Assembly (NCBI GenBank): GCA_035264765.1 | Contig: DATFPQ010000005.1 | Coordinates: 1-45,189 of the forward strand | DNA: 45,189 bases | From: DATFPQ01 sp035264765 | Lineage (GTDB): Bacteria; Actinomycetota; Actinomycetes; Actinomycetales; Angustibacteraceae | Reading direction: 5' to 3' | Part shown: piece by piece, positions 7,531 through 14,878 of the stretch | Layout: each line of letters opens with the position of its first letter | Position numbering within the stretch: the stretch's first letter is position 1 | Notes under the pieces: model-generated | Told to the model about the DNA's origin: nothing | The model's input: the letters and a program-made list of their open reading frames with translations, nothing else | Databases searched by the model: none | Program-made: the position numbers and the translations under genes

Positions 7531-8763
7531 GTGCCCGGACCCATGGAGGGCGTTCGCGTCCTCGAAGTAGCCCAATTCACCTTCGTCCCAGCCGCCGGGG
7601 CCGTCCTGGCGGACTGGGGAGCCGATGTCATCCATGTGGAGCACGCGGTCACCGGAGACGCGCAGCGCGGGCTGGTCAAGGTGCTCGGCCTGGACGCTTT
7701 CTCCGAGGGATCCTCCTTCTTCCCCATCATGGAAGGGCCTAACAGGGGGAAGCGGAGCATCGGGCTCGCCCTCGAACATCCCCGGGCGCGGGAGCTTCTG
7801 ATGGAGCTGGCCAAGGTCAGCGACGTGTTCCTCACCAACTTTCTGCCCGGAGCCCGGGCCAAGCTGGGCATCGACCTGGACGACATCCGGGCGGCGAACC
7901 CCGACATCATCTACGTCCGGGGCAGTGGCTTCGGCAACCGCGGCCCGGAGGCCACCAAAGGTGGCTACGACAGCACCGCCTTCTGGGCGCGCGGCGGCTC
8001 CGCCGACGGCGTGACGCCGGCCGATTCAGACGTCTTGCTCGGCATGCCCGCCGGGGCCTACGGCGACTCCATGGGCGGCATGACGATCGCCGGCGGCATC
8101 GCCGCGGCGCTGTACCGGCGCAAGGCGACCGGAGAGACCTCGGTCGTCGACGTGTCGCTGCTCGGCGTCGGTGCGTGGGCGACCCAGTTCTCGGCCAACC
8201 TGGCCATGATGAAGGGCGGACCGCTGCCCAAGCCCAAGCCACCCAAGCACGGATCCGCGACCAACCCCTTGATCGGCACCTACCGGACTGCCGACGACAG
8301 GTGGCTCATGCTGTCGATGCTGCAGCCGGGCAGGTACTGGCCGGAATTCACCCGCGTCGTGGGTCGCGAGGAGCTTGCGACCGATGAGCGCTTCAGCGAC
8401 GTCGACAAGATCATGGCAAATGCCGCCGAGGCTGCGGCCATCGTCGCGGAGATCTTGTCGTCGAGGACCCTCGCCGAGTGGATCGTGGCCTTCGAGGGGA
8501 TGCAGGGCCAGTGGTCGGTGGCCCAGAACGCCTGGGAGGTCGGCCAGGACGTGTCGCTCCGGGCCAACGGCCTCATCGCATCCGTCATAGACGCGGAGGG
8601 AGTGCAGCGGGAGCTCATCACCAACCCGGTGCAGTTCGACGAGACGCCGGTCAGCCTCACCCGCGCGCCCCAGTTCGCCGAGCACACGGACGACATCGTG
8701 CGCGAGCTCGGTTGCACCGACGAGCAGCTGATCGAGTTGAAGATCGCCGGCGCGATCACCTGA
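7531..8763 (+). CDS. CaiB/BaiF family III CoA-transferase
   Basis: A 410-residue cytoplasmic enzyme transferring CoA from an acyl-CoA donor to a carboxylic acid. It has the normal domain order: N-terminal VRVLEVAQFTFVPAAGAVL and GADVIHVEH at 8-38, the central IIYVRGSGFGNRGPEA at 126-141, then GAYGDSMGG at 176-184 with Asp179 as the presumed thioester-forming Asp, and a C-terminal lid. GTG 7531 is chosen because CAGGAG lies 7 bases upstream; the in-frame ATG at 7543 would still keep the fold. It stands alone between the livK hairpins and its own terminator. It may activate the acid brought in by the neighbouring importer without spending ATP (inference). Confidence 0.9.
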   Translation: MPGPMEGVRVLEVAQFTFVPAAGAVLADWGADVIHVEHAVTGDAQRGLVKVLGLDAFSEGSSFFPIMEGPNRGKRSIGLALEHPRARELLMELAKVSDVFLTNFLPGARAKLGIDLDDIRAANPDIIYVRGSGFGNRGPEATKGGYDSTAFWARGGSADGVTPADSDVLLGMPAGAYGDSMGGMTIAGGIAAALYRRKATGETSVVDVSLLGVGAWATQFSANLAMMKGGPLPKPKPPKHGSATNPLIGTYRTADDRWLMLSMLQPGRYWPEFTRVVGREELATDERFSDVDKIMANAAEAAAIVAEILSSRTLAEWIVAFEGMQGQWSVAQNAWEVGQDVSLRANGLIASVIDAEGVQRELITNPVQFDETPVSLTRAPQFAEHTDDIVRELGCTDEQLIELKIAGAIT

Positions 8764-8775
8764 TCCGAGTGGGCG

Positions 8776-8804
8776 GACCCGGCACGGTCGAAGGCTGCCG
8801 GGTC
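8776..8804 (+). terminator. Hairpin after the CaiB gene
   Basis: Nine-base arms GACCCGGCA / TGCCGGGTC with an 11-base loop, 12 bases after the stop at 8763. Confidence 0.5.
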
Positions 8805-9108
8805 TGCCCGTGTGCTACCGGGCAGGTCACTCCGGGCGCAGCAGCATTGTCCCTGGGGGGACTCTGCCGCACCAGGTGACGACGACGCACGGGCATGGGT
8901 GACCTGACACCCGGTGGCCTCGTCGCGTCGTTGGGGCGCACGTTCGCGCACGAAGCCGTACCCGCGCAGTCGGCTCGCCGATAGCTGGCGCTCGGAGGTG
9001 TCGGGCGGCAGGCGGCCGGTTCAAGGCGAGGATCGGCACCTGGCCAGGAACCGCCGGCCTTGCGGGGACGAGGACCGCTGGAGACGGCTTCGTCGATTCC
9101 GGACGACC

Positions 9109-9114
9109 TATGCT
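9109..9114 (+). promoter_or_regulatory. Putative -10 box TATGCT
   Basis: TATGCT lies 29 bases before the ATG at 9144. No convincing -35 is seen. Confidence 0.3.
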
Positions 9115-9143
9115 CCGTGGAGACGGCATCCGAGAGGGTCACG

Positions 9144-10199
9144 ATGGCAGGATCAGGAGCGCCGCCCGCCACACGGGCGACCGCCCCGCACGACGGTCAC
9201 GGCCCCTGGCGACCGGTGGCGAGCTGGCCGGAGCTGACACCCGGTGGAGTCCGCCGGACGTCCCGGTTGGACATTCTGCGACCCGACGGTCTCTCAGGCG
9301 ACCTGGTGCTGCACGGAATCGCCATGGACGAGCGCGGGACAGGGGATGCGCGTCGGGAACTCCTCGACCGGGCGCAACTGGACGCAGTCATATCCCTCGC
9401 GGATGCACCGATGTTGAGCCGTCTGGTGACCGCCCCGCCCCGCCCCGCCCTCGACCGGCTGATCGGCGGGCCGGCGTCCTCGGGCGTCCGCCGCGCGGTC
9501 GCGATGGCGGTCCCTGGAGACGTGGAGGACGCGACACTCCTGGCTCTCCTGCTCGACGACCTGCCCGTAGCCGTGGTGATCTCGGGGTACGCCATCGTGG
9601 CCGAGCCGATCGAGCGCCGGCCACCGTCGAACGGGGGGAAGCCCCACGTCGACCTCTGCTCGGGTTGGCGTGCGGGCGGCACCATGATGACCACGCTCAC
9701 CGCCGCAGGCGCGCTGCCGGTGCTCGTCGGCCCAGCCGCCCCCGCCCTGCCCGGCAGCAGTGTCCCGGGAACGGACGAGGGCCCGCCGCTGCCGGTTCAC
9801 GGCATGCGTCGGTGGCGCCGGATGGATGTCATGGCCGAGGCTGACCGTCTGCTCGTCGACGCCTGGTTTCGTGACAGCCATATCACCACCGACGGGCAGG
9901 AGAAGGTGGTCCACGAGTACGAGTTGCAGGCCGAGGTGCGGCGCGGAGACCTCACGGTGCTGGCGCTCAGCGCCGAGCCGCGGGTCCTGCCCTGGCAGGA
10001 GTGCCCCGCTGCGGCGTCCAGCGCCGCGCGGCTTGTCGGGCAACCCGTGCACGTCCTGCGCCAACACGTCCGGAAGGCCTTCGTGGGTACGACGACGTGC
10101 ACCCACCTGAACGACATGCTTCGGTCCCTCGGGGACATCGTCGCATTGGACCGGGCCATCCAGAAGGCGCCGGCGGACGGCGGCCCCGCAGAAACCTGA
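9144..10199 (+). CDS. DUF2889-type protein of unknown function (paralogue 1)
   Basis: A 351-residue soluble protein with no signal peptide or membrane segment. The C-terminal block RVLPWQECPAAASSAARL (280-297) and TTTCTHLNDMLRSLGDI (316-332) is, as I recall the family, the hallmark of DUF2889, whose biochemical role is unknown. A second copy lies at 19726-20763 on minus. Residues shared by both copies include the Cys of ECPAA (287), the Cys and His of TCTHLND (319, 321) and the His residues of FRDSH and VHEY. This set could bind a metal or form an active site (inference). ATG 9144 follows a GAGAGG site; an ATG at 9060 is possible but would sit before the putative promoter. It lies between two CoA-transferase genes, suggesting a role in acyl-CoA metabolism. 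Confidence 0.75.
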   Translation: MAGSGAPPATRATAPHDGHGPWRPVASWPELTPGGVRRTSRLDILRPDGLSGDLVLHGIAMDERGTGDARRELLDRAQLDAVISLADAPMLSRLVTAPPRPALDRLIGGPASSGVRRAVAMAVPGDVEDATLLALLLDDLPVAVVISGYAIVAEPIERRPPSNGGKPHVDLCSGWRAGGTMMTTLTAAGALPVLVGPAAPALPGSSVPGTDEGPPLPVHGMRRWRRMDVMAEADRLLVDAWFRDSHITTDGQEKVVHEYELQAEVRRGDLTVLALSAEPRVLPWQECPAAASSAARLVGQPVHVLRQHVRKAFVGTTTCTHLNDMLRSLGDIVALDRAIQKAPADGGPAET

Positions 10200-10239
10200 C
10201 GGGCGCGCGCGAGCGGCCCCGGCGGCGCCGTCGTACGTC

Positions 10240-10273
10240 CACCCGGGAACCTGTGGCCGGTCGGCGCCACCAT
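10240..10273 (-). pseudogene. Possible stub of a permuted CoA-transferase 5' end
   Basis: Read on minus, ATG at 10273 is followed by GTGGCGCCGACCGGCC, which matches 15 of 16 bases of the start region of the permuted CoA-transferase gene (GTGGCGCTGACCGGCC, codons 16-21) if 45 bases were deleted after the ATG. The 36-base spacer to the divergent gene at 10310 also matches the spacer at 1605-1664 apart from a deletion. The match is short, so the call is tentative. Confidence 0.35.
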
Positions 10274-10294
10274 GGCGAACCGGACGCCCGGCGA

Positions 10295-10300
10295 TACAGT
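10295..10300 (+). promoter_or_regulatory. Putative -10 box TACAGT of the CoA-transferase gene
   Basis: TACAGT ends 9 bases before the ATG at 10310 and no ribosome site is visible, fitting a leaderless or near-leaderless transcript. The flanking GCGATACAG recurs, with one mismatch, ahead of the stub at 1665. Confidence 0.45.
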
Positions 10301-10309
10301 TCCCTCAAT

Positions 10310-11536
10310 ATGACTCTGCACTTCGACGAGACGGACGGCCTCGCGCTCGCCGACTGGATCCGCCCGGGGGACGCCCTCGTCTGGGGCCAGGCCTGTGCCG
10401 AGCCGACGGCGCTGACCGCCGCCCTCACCCAGCAGTCCGGCGGACTCGGTCCGCTGACGGCGTTCGTAGGGACGACGTACGCCGACGCCTTCGACCCCGC
10501 CGTCGCGGCGAACGTGCGGTTGTCCTCCTACGGGGCGAGCGGGCGCAACCGGCGGTGGCTCGCCGACGGCCTGCTCGAGACGCTTCCGGTGCACTACTCG
10601 TCGCTGCCCGGTCTCTTCCGGCGCGGCGTGCTCCGCGCCGACGTCGTCCTGGTCACCGTCGCGCCGCCCGGGCCGGACGGCCGGTACCCACTGGGCCTCG
10701 CCGACGAATACCTGCCGGCCGCCCTGGCCGCGGCCCGTGTCGTGATCGCCGAGGTGAGCCCGCACGTGCCCCGGATCCGGGGGGCGCACAGCCTCGGCGC
10801 AGACGAGATCGACGTCCTGGTGCACACCGACCGGCACCCGCCGCACTGGACGGCGCCCGAGCCCGGCGACACCGACCGAGCGCTGGGCCGGCAGGTGGCG
10901 GCGCTCGTCCCGGACGGCGCGGTCGTGCAGATCGGTATCGGATCCTTCCCCGGTGCAGTGCTCGCCGAGCTGGGCGAGCGCAACGACCTCGGCTTCCATT
11001 CCGGGCTGTTCGCCGACGGCATGATCGACCTCGTCGAGCGGGGGGTGATCACGAACCGCACCAAGCCCTACGACACCGGTCTGAGCGTCGCCGGGATCAC
11101 CATGGGCGGGCGCCGGCTCGTCGAGTGGCTGCACGACAACCCCGCGGTGGCCCTGCGCGGGACCGGCCGGATCCACGACGTCGAGGTGCTCGGCTCGCTG
11201 CCGCGGTTCACCGCGATCAACACCGCGCTCGAGGTCGACCTGAGCGGGCAGGTGAACGCAGAGGTCGTCGCCGGCCGCTACGTCGGCGCCATCGGCGGCT
11301 CGCTGGACTTCCTCCGTGGCGCGGCGCGCTCCGAGGGCGGCCTGCCCATCATCGCGCTGCCGGCCACGTCCCGCGGCCGCAGCACGATCGTGGAGAAGCT
11401 GTCCGGCCCGGTGACCGTCGGCCGCGCGGACGTGGGGATCGTCGTCACCGAGCACGGCGCCGCCGACCTCCGTGGCATCGGCCCGGCCGAGCGGCGGGAG
11501 CGGCTGCTGGCGATCAGCGCACCCGGGCTGCTGTAG
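10310..11536 (+). CDS. Acetyl-CoA hydrolase/transferase family CoA-transferase
   Basis: A 408-residue enzyme of the acetyl-CoA hydrolase / 4-hydroxybutyrate CoA-transferase family, expected to exchange CoA between carboxylates through an enzyme-glutamyl thioester. It shows the N-terminal domain (ALVWGQACAEPTALTAAL, 22-39), the IGIGSFPGAVLAELGE loop at 208-223 and a C-terminal region with ALEVDLSGQVNAE (306-318) and TEHGAADLRG. In clostridial members the catalytic Glu, as I recall, lies in an H(S/T)E(M/L) motif. Here the same place reads LGFHSGLFADG (227-237) with Gly232, so it may be a distinct subfamily using another residue. ATG 10310 is set by homology with the stub at 1665 and by the adjacent -10 box. 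A hairpin overlaps the stop. Confidence 0.85.
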   Translation: MTLHFDETDGLALADWIRPGDALVWGQACAEPTALTAALTQQSGGLGPLTAFVGTTYADAFDPAVAANVRLSSYGASGRNRRWLADGLLETLPVHYSSLPGLFRRGVLRADVVLVTVAPPGPDGRYPLGLADEYLPAALAAARVVIAEVSPHVPRIRGAHSLGADEIDVLVHTDRHPPHWTAPEPGDTDRALGRQVAALVPDGAVVQIGIGSFPGAVLAELGERNDLGFHSGLFADGMIDLVERGVITNRTKPYDTGLSVAGITMGGRRLVEWLHDNPAVALRGTGRIHDVEVLGSLPRFTAINTALEVDLSGQVNAEVVAGRYVGAIGGSLDFLRGAARSEGGLPIIALPATSRGRSTIVEKLSGPVTVGRADVGIVVTEHGAADLRGIGPAERRERLLAISAPGLL

Positions 11537-11549
11537 CGCCCGGGTGCGC
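11517..11549. terminator. Terminator between convergent genes
   Basis: Eleven-base perfect arms GCGCACCCGGG / CCCGGGTGCGC with an 11-base loop that contains the CoA-transferase stop codon. The next gene ends at 11558 on the opposite strand, so it can serve both. Confidence 0.6.
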
Positions 11550-11557
11550 CGGAGCGC

Positions 11558-12421
11558 TCAGCCGCCGAAGGAGAGTCCCTCGTTGAGCGTCCACTTGCCG
11601 TCGCGGCCACGCACCCAGCCGCTGGAGGCCCAGGTGCCGCCGTCGACCGGCAGCACGGTGCCGGTCACGTACGAGGACATCCGCGAGGCCAGGAACACCG
11701 CGGCGTCGCCGCACTCCTCGGCATCGCCCTCGCGCAGCAGCGGGATGATCCGGTTCATCGCGTCGATCGTCTCGGGCGGGCGCTGGATCCAGGCCGACTC
11801 GTCGACCGGACCGCTGCGGTTGCCCATGTTGCCGGGGGTGATGGTGTGGTCGGGCGCGATCGCGTTCGACCGGATGCCGTGCTGGGAGAGCTCCAGGGCC
11901 ATGGTCCGGGTGAAGCTGATCATGCCGGCCTTGCAGGCGGCATAGACGGCGAAGTTCGGCGCGGCCCGGCTGCCCTCGATGCTGGTCACGTTGATGATCG
12001 ACCCGCCGCGGCCACCCCGGATCATGATCGGCACCGCGGCCGAGGTGGCGGCCAGCATGCTCACCAGGTTGATCTCGATGTGCCGACGCCAGCTGCGCTC
12101 GCTCTGCTCGAGGAACGGCCGCCCGCTGACCCCGCCGGCGTTGTTCACCAGGATGTCGAGCCGGCCGAAGCGCTCGTCGGTGGCGGCGACCATGGCCCGC
12201 ACCTGATCGCTGTCCATCACGTCGACCGGATAGGGGAGGGCGTCCCGGCCGAGAGCGGTGATCGCGCCAGCGGTCTCCTCGCAGCGATCGGGGACGATGT
12301 CGCCCACCGTCACGTGGGCCCCGGCCGCCGCGAGTGCGAGGGCGATGCCCCGCCCGATGCCACCACCGCCCCCGGTGACGACGGCGACCTGCCCGTCCAG
12401 GGAGAGCTTGCTCTCGGTCAC
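11558..12421 (-). CDS. SDR-family oxidoreductase (classical)
   Basis: A 287-residue NAD(P)-dependent dehydrogenase/reductase. The Rossmann motif TGGGGGIG lies at 16-23, NNAG at 93-96, catalytic Ser147 (INVTS), and YAACK with Tyr160 and Lys164. The C-terminus extends some 25 residues past the usual VDGG end (DGGTWASSGWVRGRDG...). Asp41 after the second strand suggests NAD(H) over NADPH. GTG 12421 has GGAGG 4-5 bases upstream. It is the downstream gene of a minus-strand pair with the thiolase, but an SDR stub and a strong hairpin lie between them, so co-transcription is doubtful. The likely role is oxidation of a 3-hydroxyacyl-CoA or an alcohol in the catabolic route. Confidence 0.88.
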   Translation of the reverse strand: MTESKLSLDGQVAVVTGGGGGIGRGIALALAAAGAHVTVGDIVPDRCEETAGAITALGRDALPYPVDVMDSDQVRAMVAATDERFGRLDILVNNAGGVSGRPFLEQSERSWRRHIEINLVSMLAATSAAVPIMIRGGRGGSIINVTSIEGSRAAPNFAVYAACKAGMISFTRTMALELSQHGIRSNAIAPDHTITPGNMGNRSGPVDESAWIQRPPETIDAMNRIIPLLREGDAEECGDAAVFLASRMSSYVTGTVLPVDGGTWASSGWVRGRDGKWTLNEGLSFGG

Positions 12422-12503
12422 GAAACCTCCACGAGGATCGGTGATGGGGGATGTGTGCACGCGCTGAGTCCGCTCCGGCCGACAGGTCGGCCGTCGAGCC
12501 GGT

Positions 12504-12635
12504 TCAGAGGTGGCGGGAGGAACCGCCGTCCACGGGGACGGCCTGATCGGTGACCCGGTCTGCCTGCACGGAGCAGAGGTAGGCCACGAGGGCGGCCATC
12601 TCCGCCGGCTCACCCATGCAGCGCGCCGGGATGGA
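12504..12635 (-). pseudogene. C-terminal stub of an SDR gene
   Basis: The last 43 codons before the stop at 12504 read as the end of a short-chain dehydrogenase: GEPAEMAALVAYLCSVQADR then VTDQAVPVDGGSSRHL. This matches the conserved C-terminal pattern (GxPxEhAxxVxFLxSxxAxxhTGQxhxVDGG). No Rossmann motif, catalytic Tyr or start precedes it; upstream lie a hairpin and the end of the thiolase gene. It is the remains of an SDR gene lost by deletion. Confidence 0.75.
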
Positions 12636-12664
12636 GGCCGTCGCCGACTCCGGCCGCACGCAGC

Positions 12665-12695
12665 GGAGGGGCGGAACCACCGGTTCCGCCCCTCC
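12665..12695 (-). terminator. Strong hairpin after the thiolase gene
   Basis: Fourteen-base perfect arms GGAGGGGCGGAACC / GGTTCCGCCCCTCC with a 3-base loop, 24 bases beyond the thiolase stop. There is no T-tract, but the stem is the strongest in the window. Confidence 0.65.
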
Positions 12696-12718
12696 ATCGC
12701 CTTCTGCCGAGCGCGCGA

Positions 12719-13894
12719 TCAGACCTCGATCAGGACACCGCCGGACTGGCCGCCACCGGCGCACATGGTGGCGACGCCGATGCCGCCGCCGCGGCGACGC
12801 AGCTCGTGCACCAAGGTGGTGAGCATGCGGGCGCCCGACGCGGCGATCGGGTGGCCCAGGCTGCAGCCGGAGCCGTAGGGGTTCACCTTCTCCTCGTCGA
12901 TGCCGAGCAGCTTGCAGGCGGCCACGGGCACCGAGGCGAAGGCCTCGTTGATCTCCCAGACCGCGACGTCCTCCTGCTTGACGCCGGCGCGGGCCAGCAG
13001 CTTCGGGATGATGTCGACCGCAGCCATGCCCATGCGTCGCGGGTCGACGCCGAGCGCCGCCCACGCGCGCACGGTGGCCAGCGAGGTAAGCCCTTCGCTG
13101 CGGGCCAGCTCGTCACTGGTCAGGGTCAGCGCCGAGGCGGCGTCGTTCACGCCGCTGGCGTTGCCGGCCGTGATGGAGAAGCCCTCGATCTCGGGGTGCA
13201 GCACCTTGAGGCCGGCGAGCTTCTCGAGGGTCGTGTCGCGGCGGGGGTGCTCGTCGGCGGCGAAGTCGACCAGCGAGCCGTCCTTCTGCAGGGCCTTCAC
13301 CGGGACGATCTCCTCGGCGAAGAGGCCGCCGTCGATGGCGGCGACGGCGCGCTGGTGGGAGCGGAACGCCCAGGCGTCGAGCTGCTCGCGGGTCAGCCCC
13401 GCCTCGACGGCGGTGTTCCAGCCGACGGAGATCGACATGTCCCGGTTGGGAGCCTCGGGGGAGTCGGGGTGGCTCGCGCTCATCCAGTTCTCCTCGAACT
13501 GGTCGACGGTGCCCGGAACCCGGTAGCGCATCACCGGCGCGGTCGAGGTGGAGTGCACACCACCGGCGATGACCGCCGAGTCCATGCCGGCACGGATCGT
13601 CGCCGCGGCGTTCGCCACCGCGGTGAGGCTGCCGGCGCAGTGCCGGTTGACCGCCTGCCCGGGGACGGAGAGCATGCCCGCGGCGACCGCGGCGTAGCGG
13701 GCCACGTCGCCGCCGCCCCAGCCCGACTCGGCGAGGATGATGTCGTCGAACCGGTCGTAGGGCAGCCCGGAACGGCGAGCGGCCTCCGAGATCGCGATGA
13801 CCGCGAGCTCCTGGGCGCTGGTGTCGGCGAGCGTGCCCTTCCGGGCCGTGCCGATGGGCGTCCGGACCGCGCTGACGATGACGGCCTCTGGCAT
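12719..13894 (-). CDS. Acetyl-CoA acetyltransferase-type thiolase
   Basis: A 391-residue thiolase that cleaves 3-ketoacyl-CoA with CoA, or runs the reverse condensation. The acyl-accepting Cys86 sits in NRHCAGSL, NEAF is at 316-319, GHP with catalytic His348 at 347-349 and the second Cys378 in CAGGGQSGG. All catalytic residues are present and the length is typical. ATG 13894 has GGAAGG a few bases upstream. The gene is divergent from the crotonase at 14003. It supplies the last step of beta-oxidation and is the only thiolase in the window. N-terminal PEAVIVSAVRTPIG is typical of degradative thiolases (FadA/AtoB class); chain-length preference cannot be read. Confidence 0.93.
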   Translation of the reverse strand: MPEAVIVSAVRTPIGTARKGTLADTSAQELAVIAISEAARRSGLPYDRFDDIILAESGWGGGDVARYAAVAAGMLSVPGQAVNRHCAGSLTAVANAAATIRAGMDSAVIAGGVHSTSTAPVMRYRVPGTVDQFEENWMSASHPDSPEAPNRDMSISVGWNTAVEAGLTREQLDAWAFRSHQRAVAAIDGGLFAEEIVPVKALQKDGSLVDFAADEHPRRDTTLEKLAGLKVLHPEIEGFSITAGNASGVNDAASALTLTSDELARSEGLTSLATVRAWAALGVDPRRMGMAAVDIIPKLLARAGVKQEDVAVWEINEAFASVPVAACKLLGIDEEKVNPYGSGCSLGHPIAASGARMLTTLVHELRRRGGGIGVATMCAGGGQSGGVLIEV

Positions 13895-13955
13895 GGTTGC
13901 ACCTTCCGGTCGGAGCACAGGTGGCCGACGATCGGCCGCTGCCGAGGTTACGCCC

Positions 13956-13971
13956 ATATGAGTCAGATGAG
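13956..13971. promoter_or_regulatory. AT-rich direct repeat in the thiolase/crotonase divergent promoter
   Basis: ATATGAGTCAGATGAG contains two ATGAG units 9 bases apart. ATGAG (CTCAT on the other strand) is the core of the element repeated in other gaps of this window, so this may be a weaker member of the set. Confidence 0.35.
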
Positions 13972-14002
13972 TACCCTCCATTCAACTGCTGGAAGGAGCA
14001 CT

Positions 14003-14758
14003 GTGGCAACGGTGGAACTCGCGGTCGACGAGGGCGTGGGCACGATCTCCCTCAATCGCCCGCATCGGCACAATGCGGTGGACGACGAGCTCTATGCACT
14101 GCTGCACGAGACCTGGGCCCAGGCGCAGGCCGATCCCGCGATCCGGGTAGTGCTGATCCGCGGTAACGGGCCGTCGTTCTGCTCGGGCCGCGACACCGCG
14201 CAGCTCGGCGAGCGGGTGGCCGGGGAGAGCGACCTGTCGTTCGTGCGCCGCCACCAGCAGACACGGGTGCATCAGCTGGAGAGCCCCAAGCCAGTGGTCG
14301 CCGCCGTGCGCGGGAACGCCCTGGGCGGAGGGTTGGAGATGGCTCTGGCCGCCGACGTGCGCATCGCGGCATCCGATCTCCGGATGGCATTCCCGGAGAT
14401 CCGGTACGGGCTGATGACCGACACCGGGGGCGCCGCCCTGGCGACCATGCTGGCCGGGCCGTCCCGGGCCAAGTGGCTGCTGATGACCGGCCGGCCGATC
14501 GGTGCGGAGCACGCGCTGGCCTGGGGACTGGTCGACCAGGTGGTGGCACCGGAGGAGCTCGACGCCACGGCGGCGCAGTTCGCCGCCGAGTTGGCGACCC
14601 GACCCCCTGAGGCGCTGGCGATGATCAAGATGACGGTCGACGGGATGTGGCACGGGCAGCTGCACGGCGCCCTGCGCAACGAGCTGCTCGGCCAGGTGGC
14701 CTTGTTCGGCGGCGAGGACTACAAAGCCCGGAAACGGGCTCGCCAGGCCGGTCGCTGA
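14003..14758 (+). CDS. Enoyl-CoA hydratase/isomerase (crotonase) family protein
   Basis: A 251-residue crotonase. The oxyanion-hole segments are SGRD (61-64) and GNALGGG (104-110). Both catalytic glutamates of classical hydratases have counterparts: Glu112 in GGGLE and Glu132 in FPEIRYG. Hydration of a 2-enoyl-CoA is therefore plausible. GTG 14003 is preceded by GGAAGGAG at 5 bases, which decides the start over the upstream in-frame ATGs. It is divergent from the thiolase and is followed 120 bases later by an SDR with its own AT-rich promoter element. Confidence 0.9.
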   Translation: MATVELAVDEGVGTISLNRPHRHNAVDDELYALLHETWAQAQADPAIRVVLIRGNGPSFCSGRDTAQLGERVAGESDLSFVRRHQQTRVHQLESPKPVVAAVRGNALGGGLEMALAADVRIAASDLRMAFPEIRYGLMTDTGGAALATMLAGPSRAKWLLMTGRPIGAEHALAWGLVDQVVAPEELDATAAQFAAELATRPPEALAMIKMTVDGMWHGQLHGALRNELLGQVALFGGEDYKARKRARQAGR

Positions 14759-14796
14759 GGCGGGTCGCCGGCCCCGACGAGCCTGGCTCGCGGAAT

Positions 14797-14811
14797 CAGT
14801 AACCTCATTTG
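14797..14811 (+). promoter_or_regulatory. Shared element CAGTAACCTCATTTG upstream of SDR
   Basis: It fits the CAGT-N3-CTCATT pattern found in other gaps. The wider GGAATCAGTAACCT (14792-14805) recurs as GGAATCAGCTAACCT at 26469-26483. It lies about 70 bases before the SDR at 14879. Confidence 0.45.
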
Positions 14812-14878
14812 CTCGCGCCGACCGTCGTCGGCGTGCGTGAGCCTGTCGCGACGCGCGGGCCTGACGAAGGAGAAGACG

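Larger units (their letters stand above)
8764..9143. other. Intergenic region, no gene seen
   Basis: This 380-base gap holds the terminator at 8776-8804 and a possible -10 box at 9109-9114. Short open frames on both strands have no ribosome site and no family motif. Nothing else is recognisable. Confidence 0.5.

Noticed and set aside
8827..9129. 100-codon minus-strand frame in the gap before the DUF2889 gene
   Set aside because: Pro/Arg-rich, with no ribosome site and no recognisable motif; most likely chance openness in GC-rich DNA.
12806..14002. Plus-strand frame running into the crotonase gene
   Set aside because: It is antisense to the thiolase with no family motif; the crotonase begins at GTG 14003 behind a clear ribosome site.
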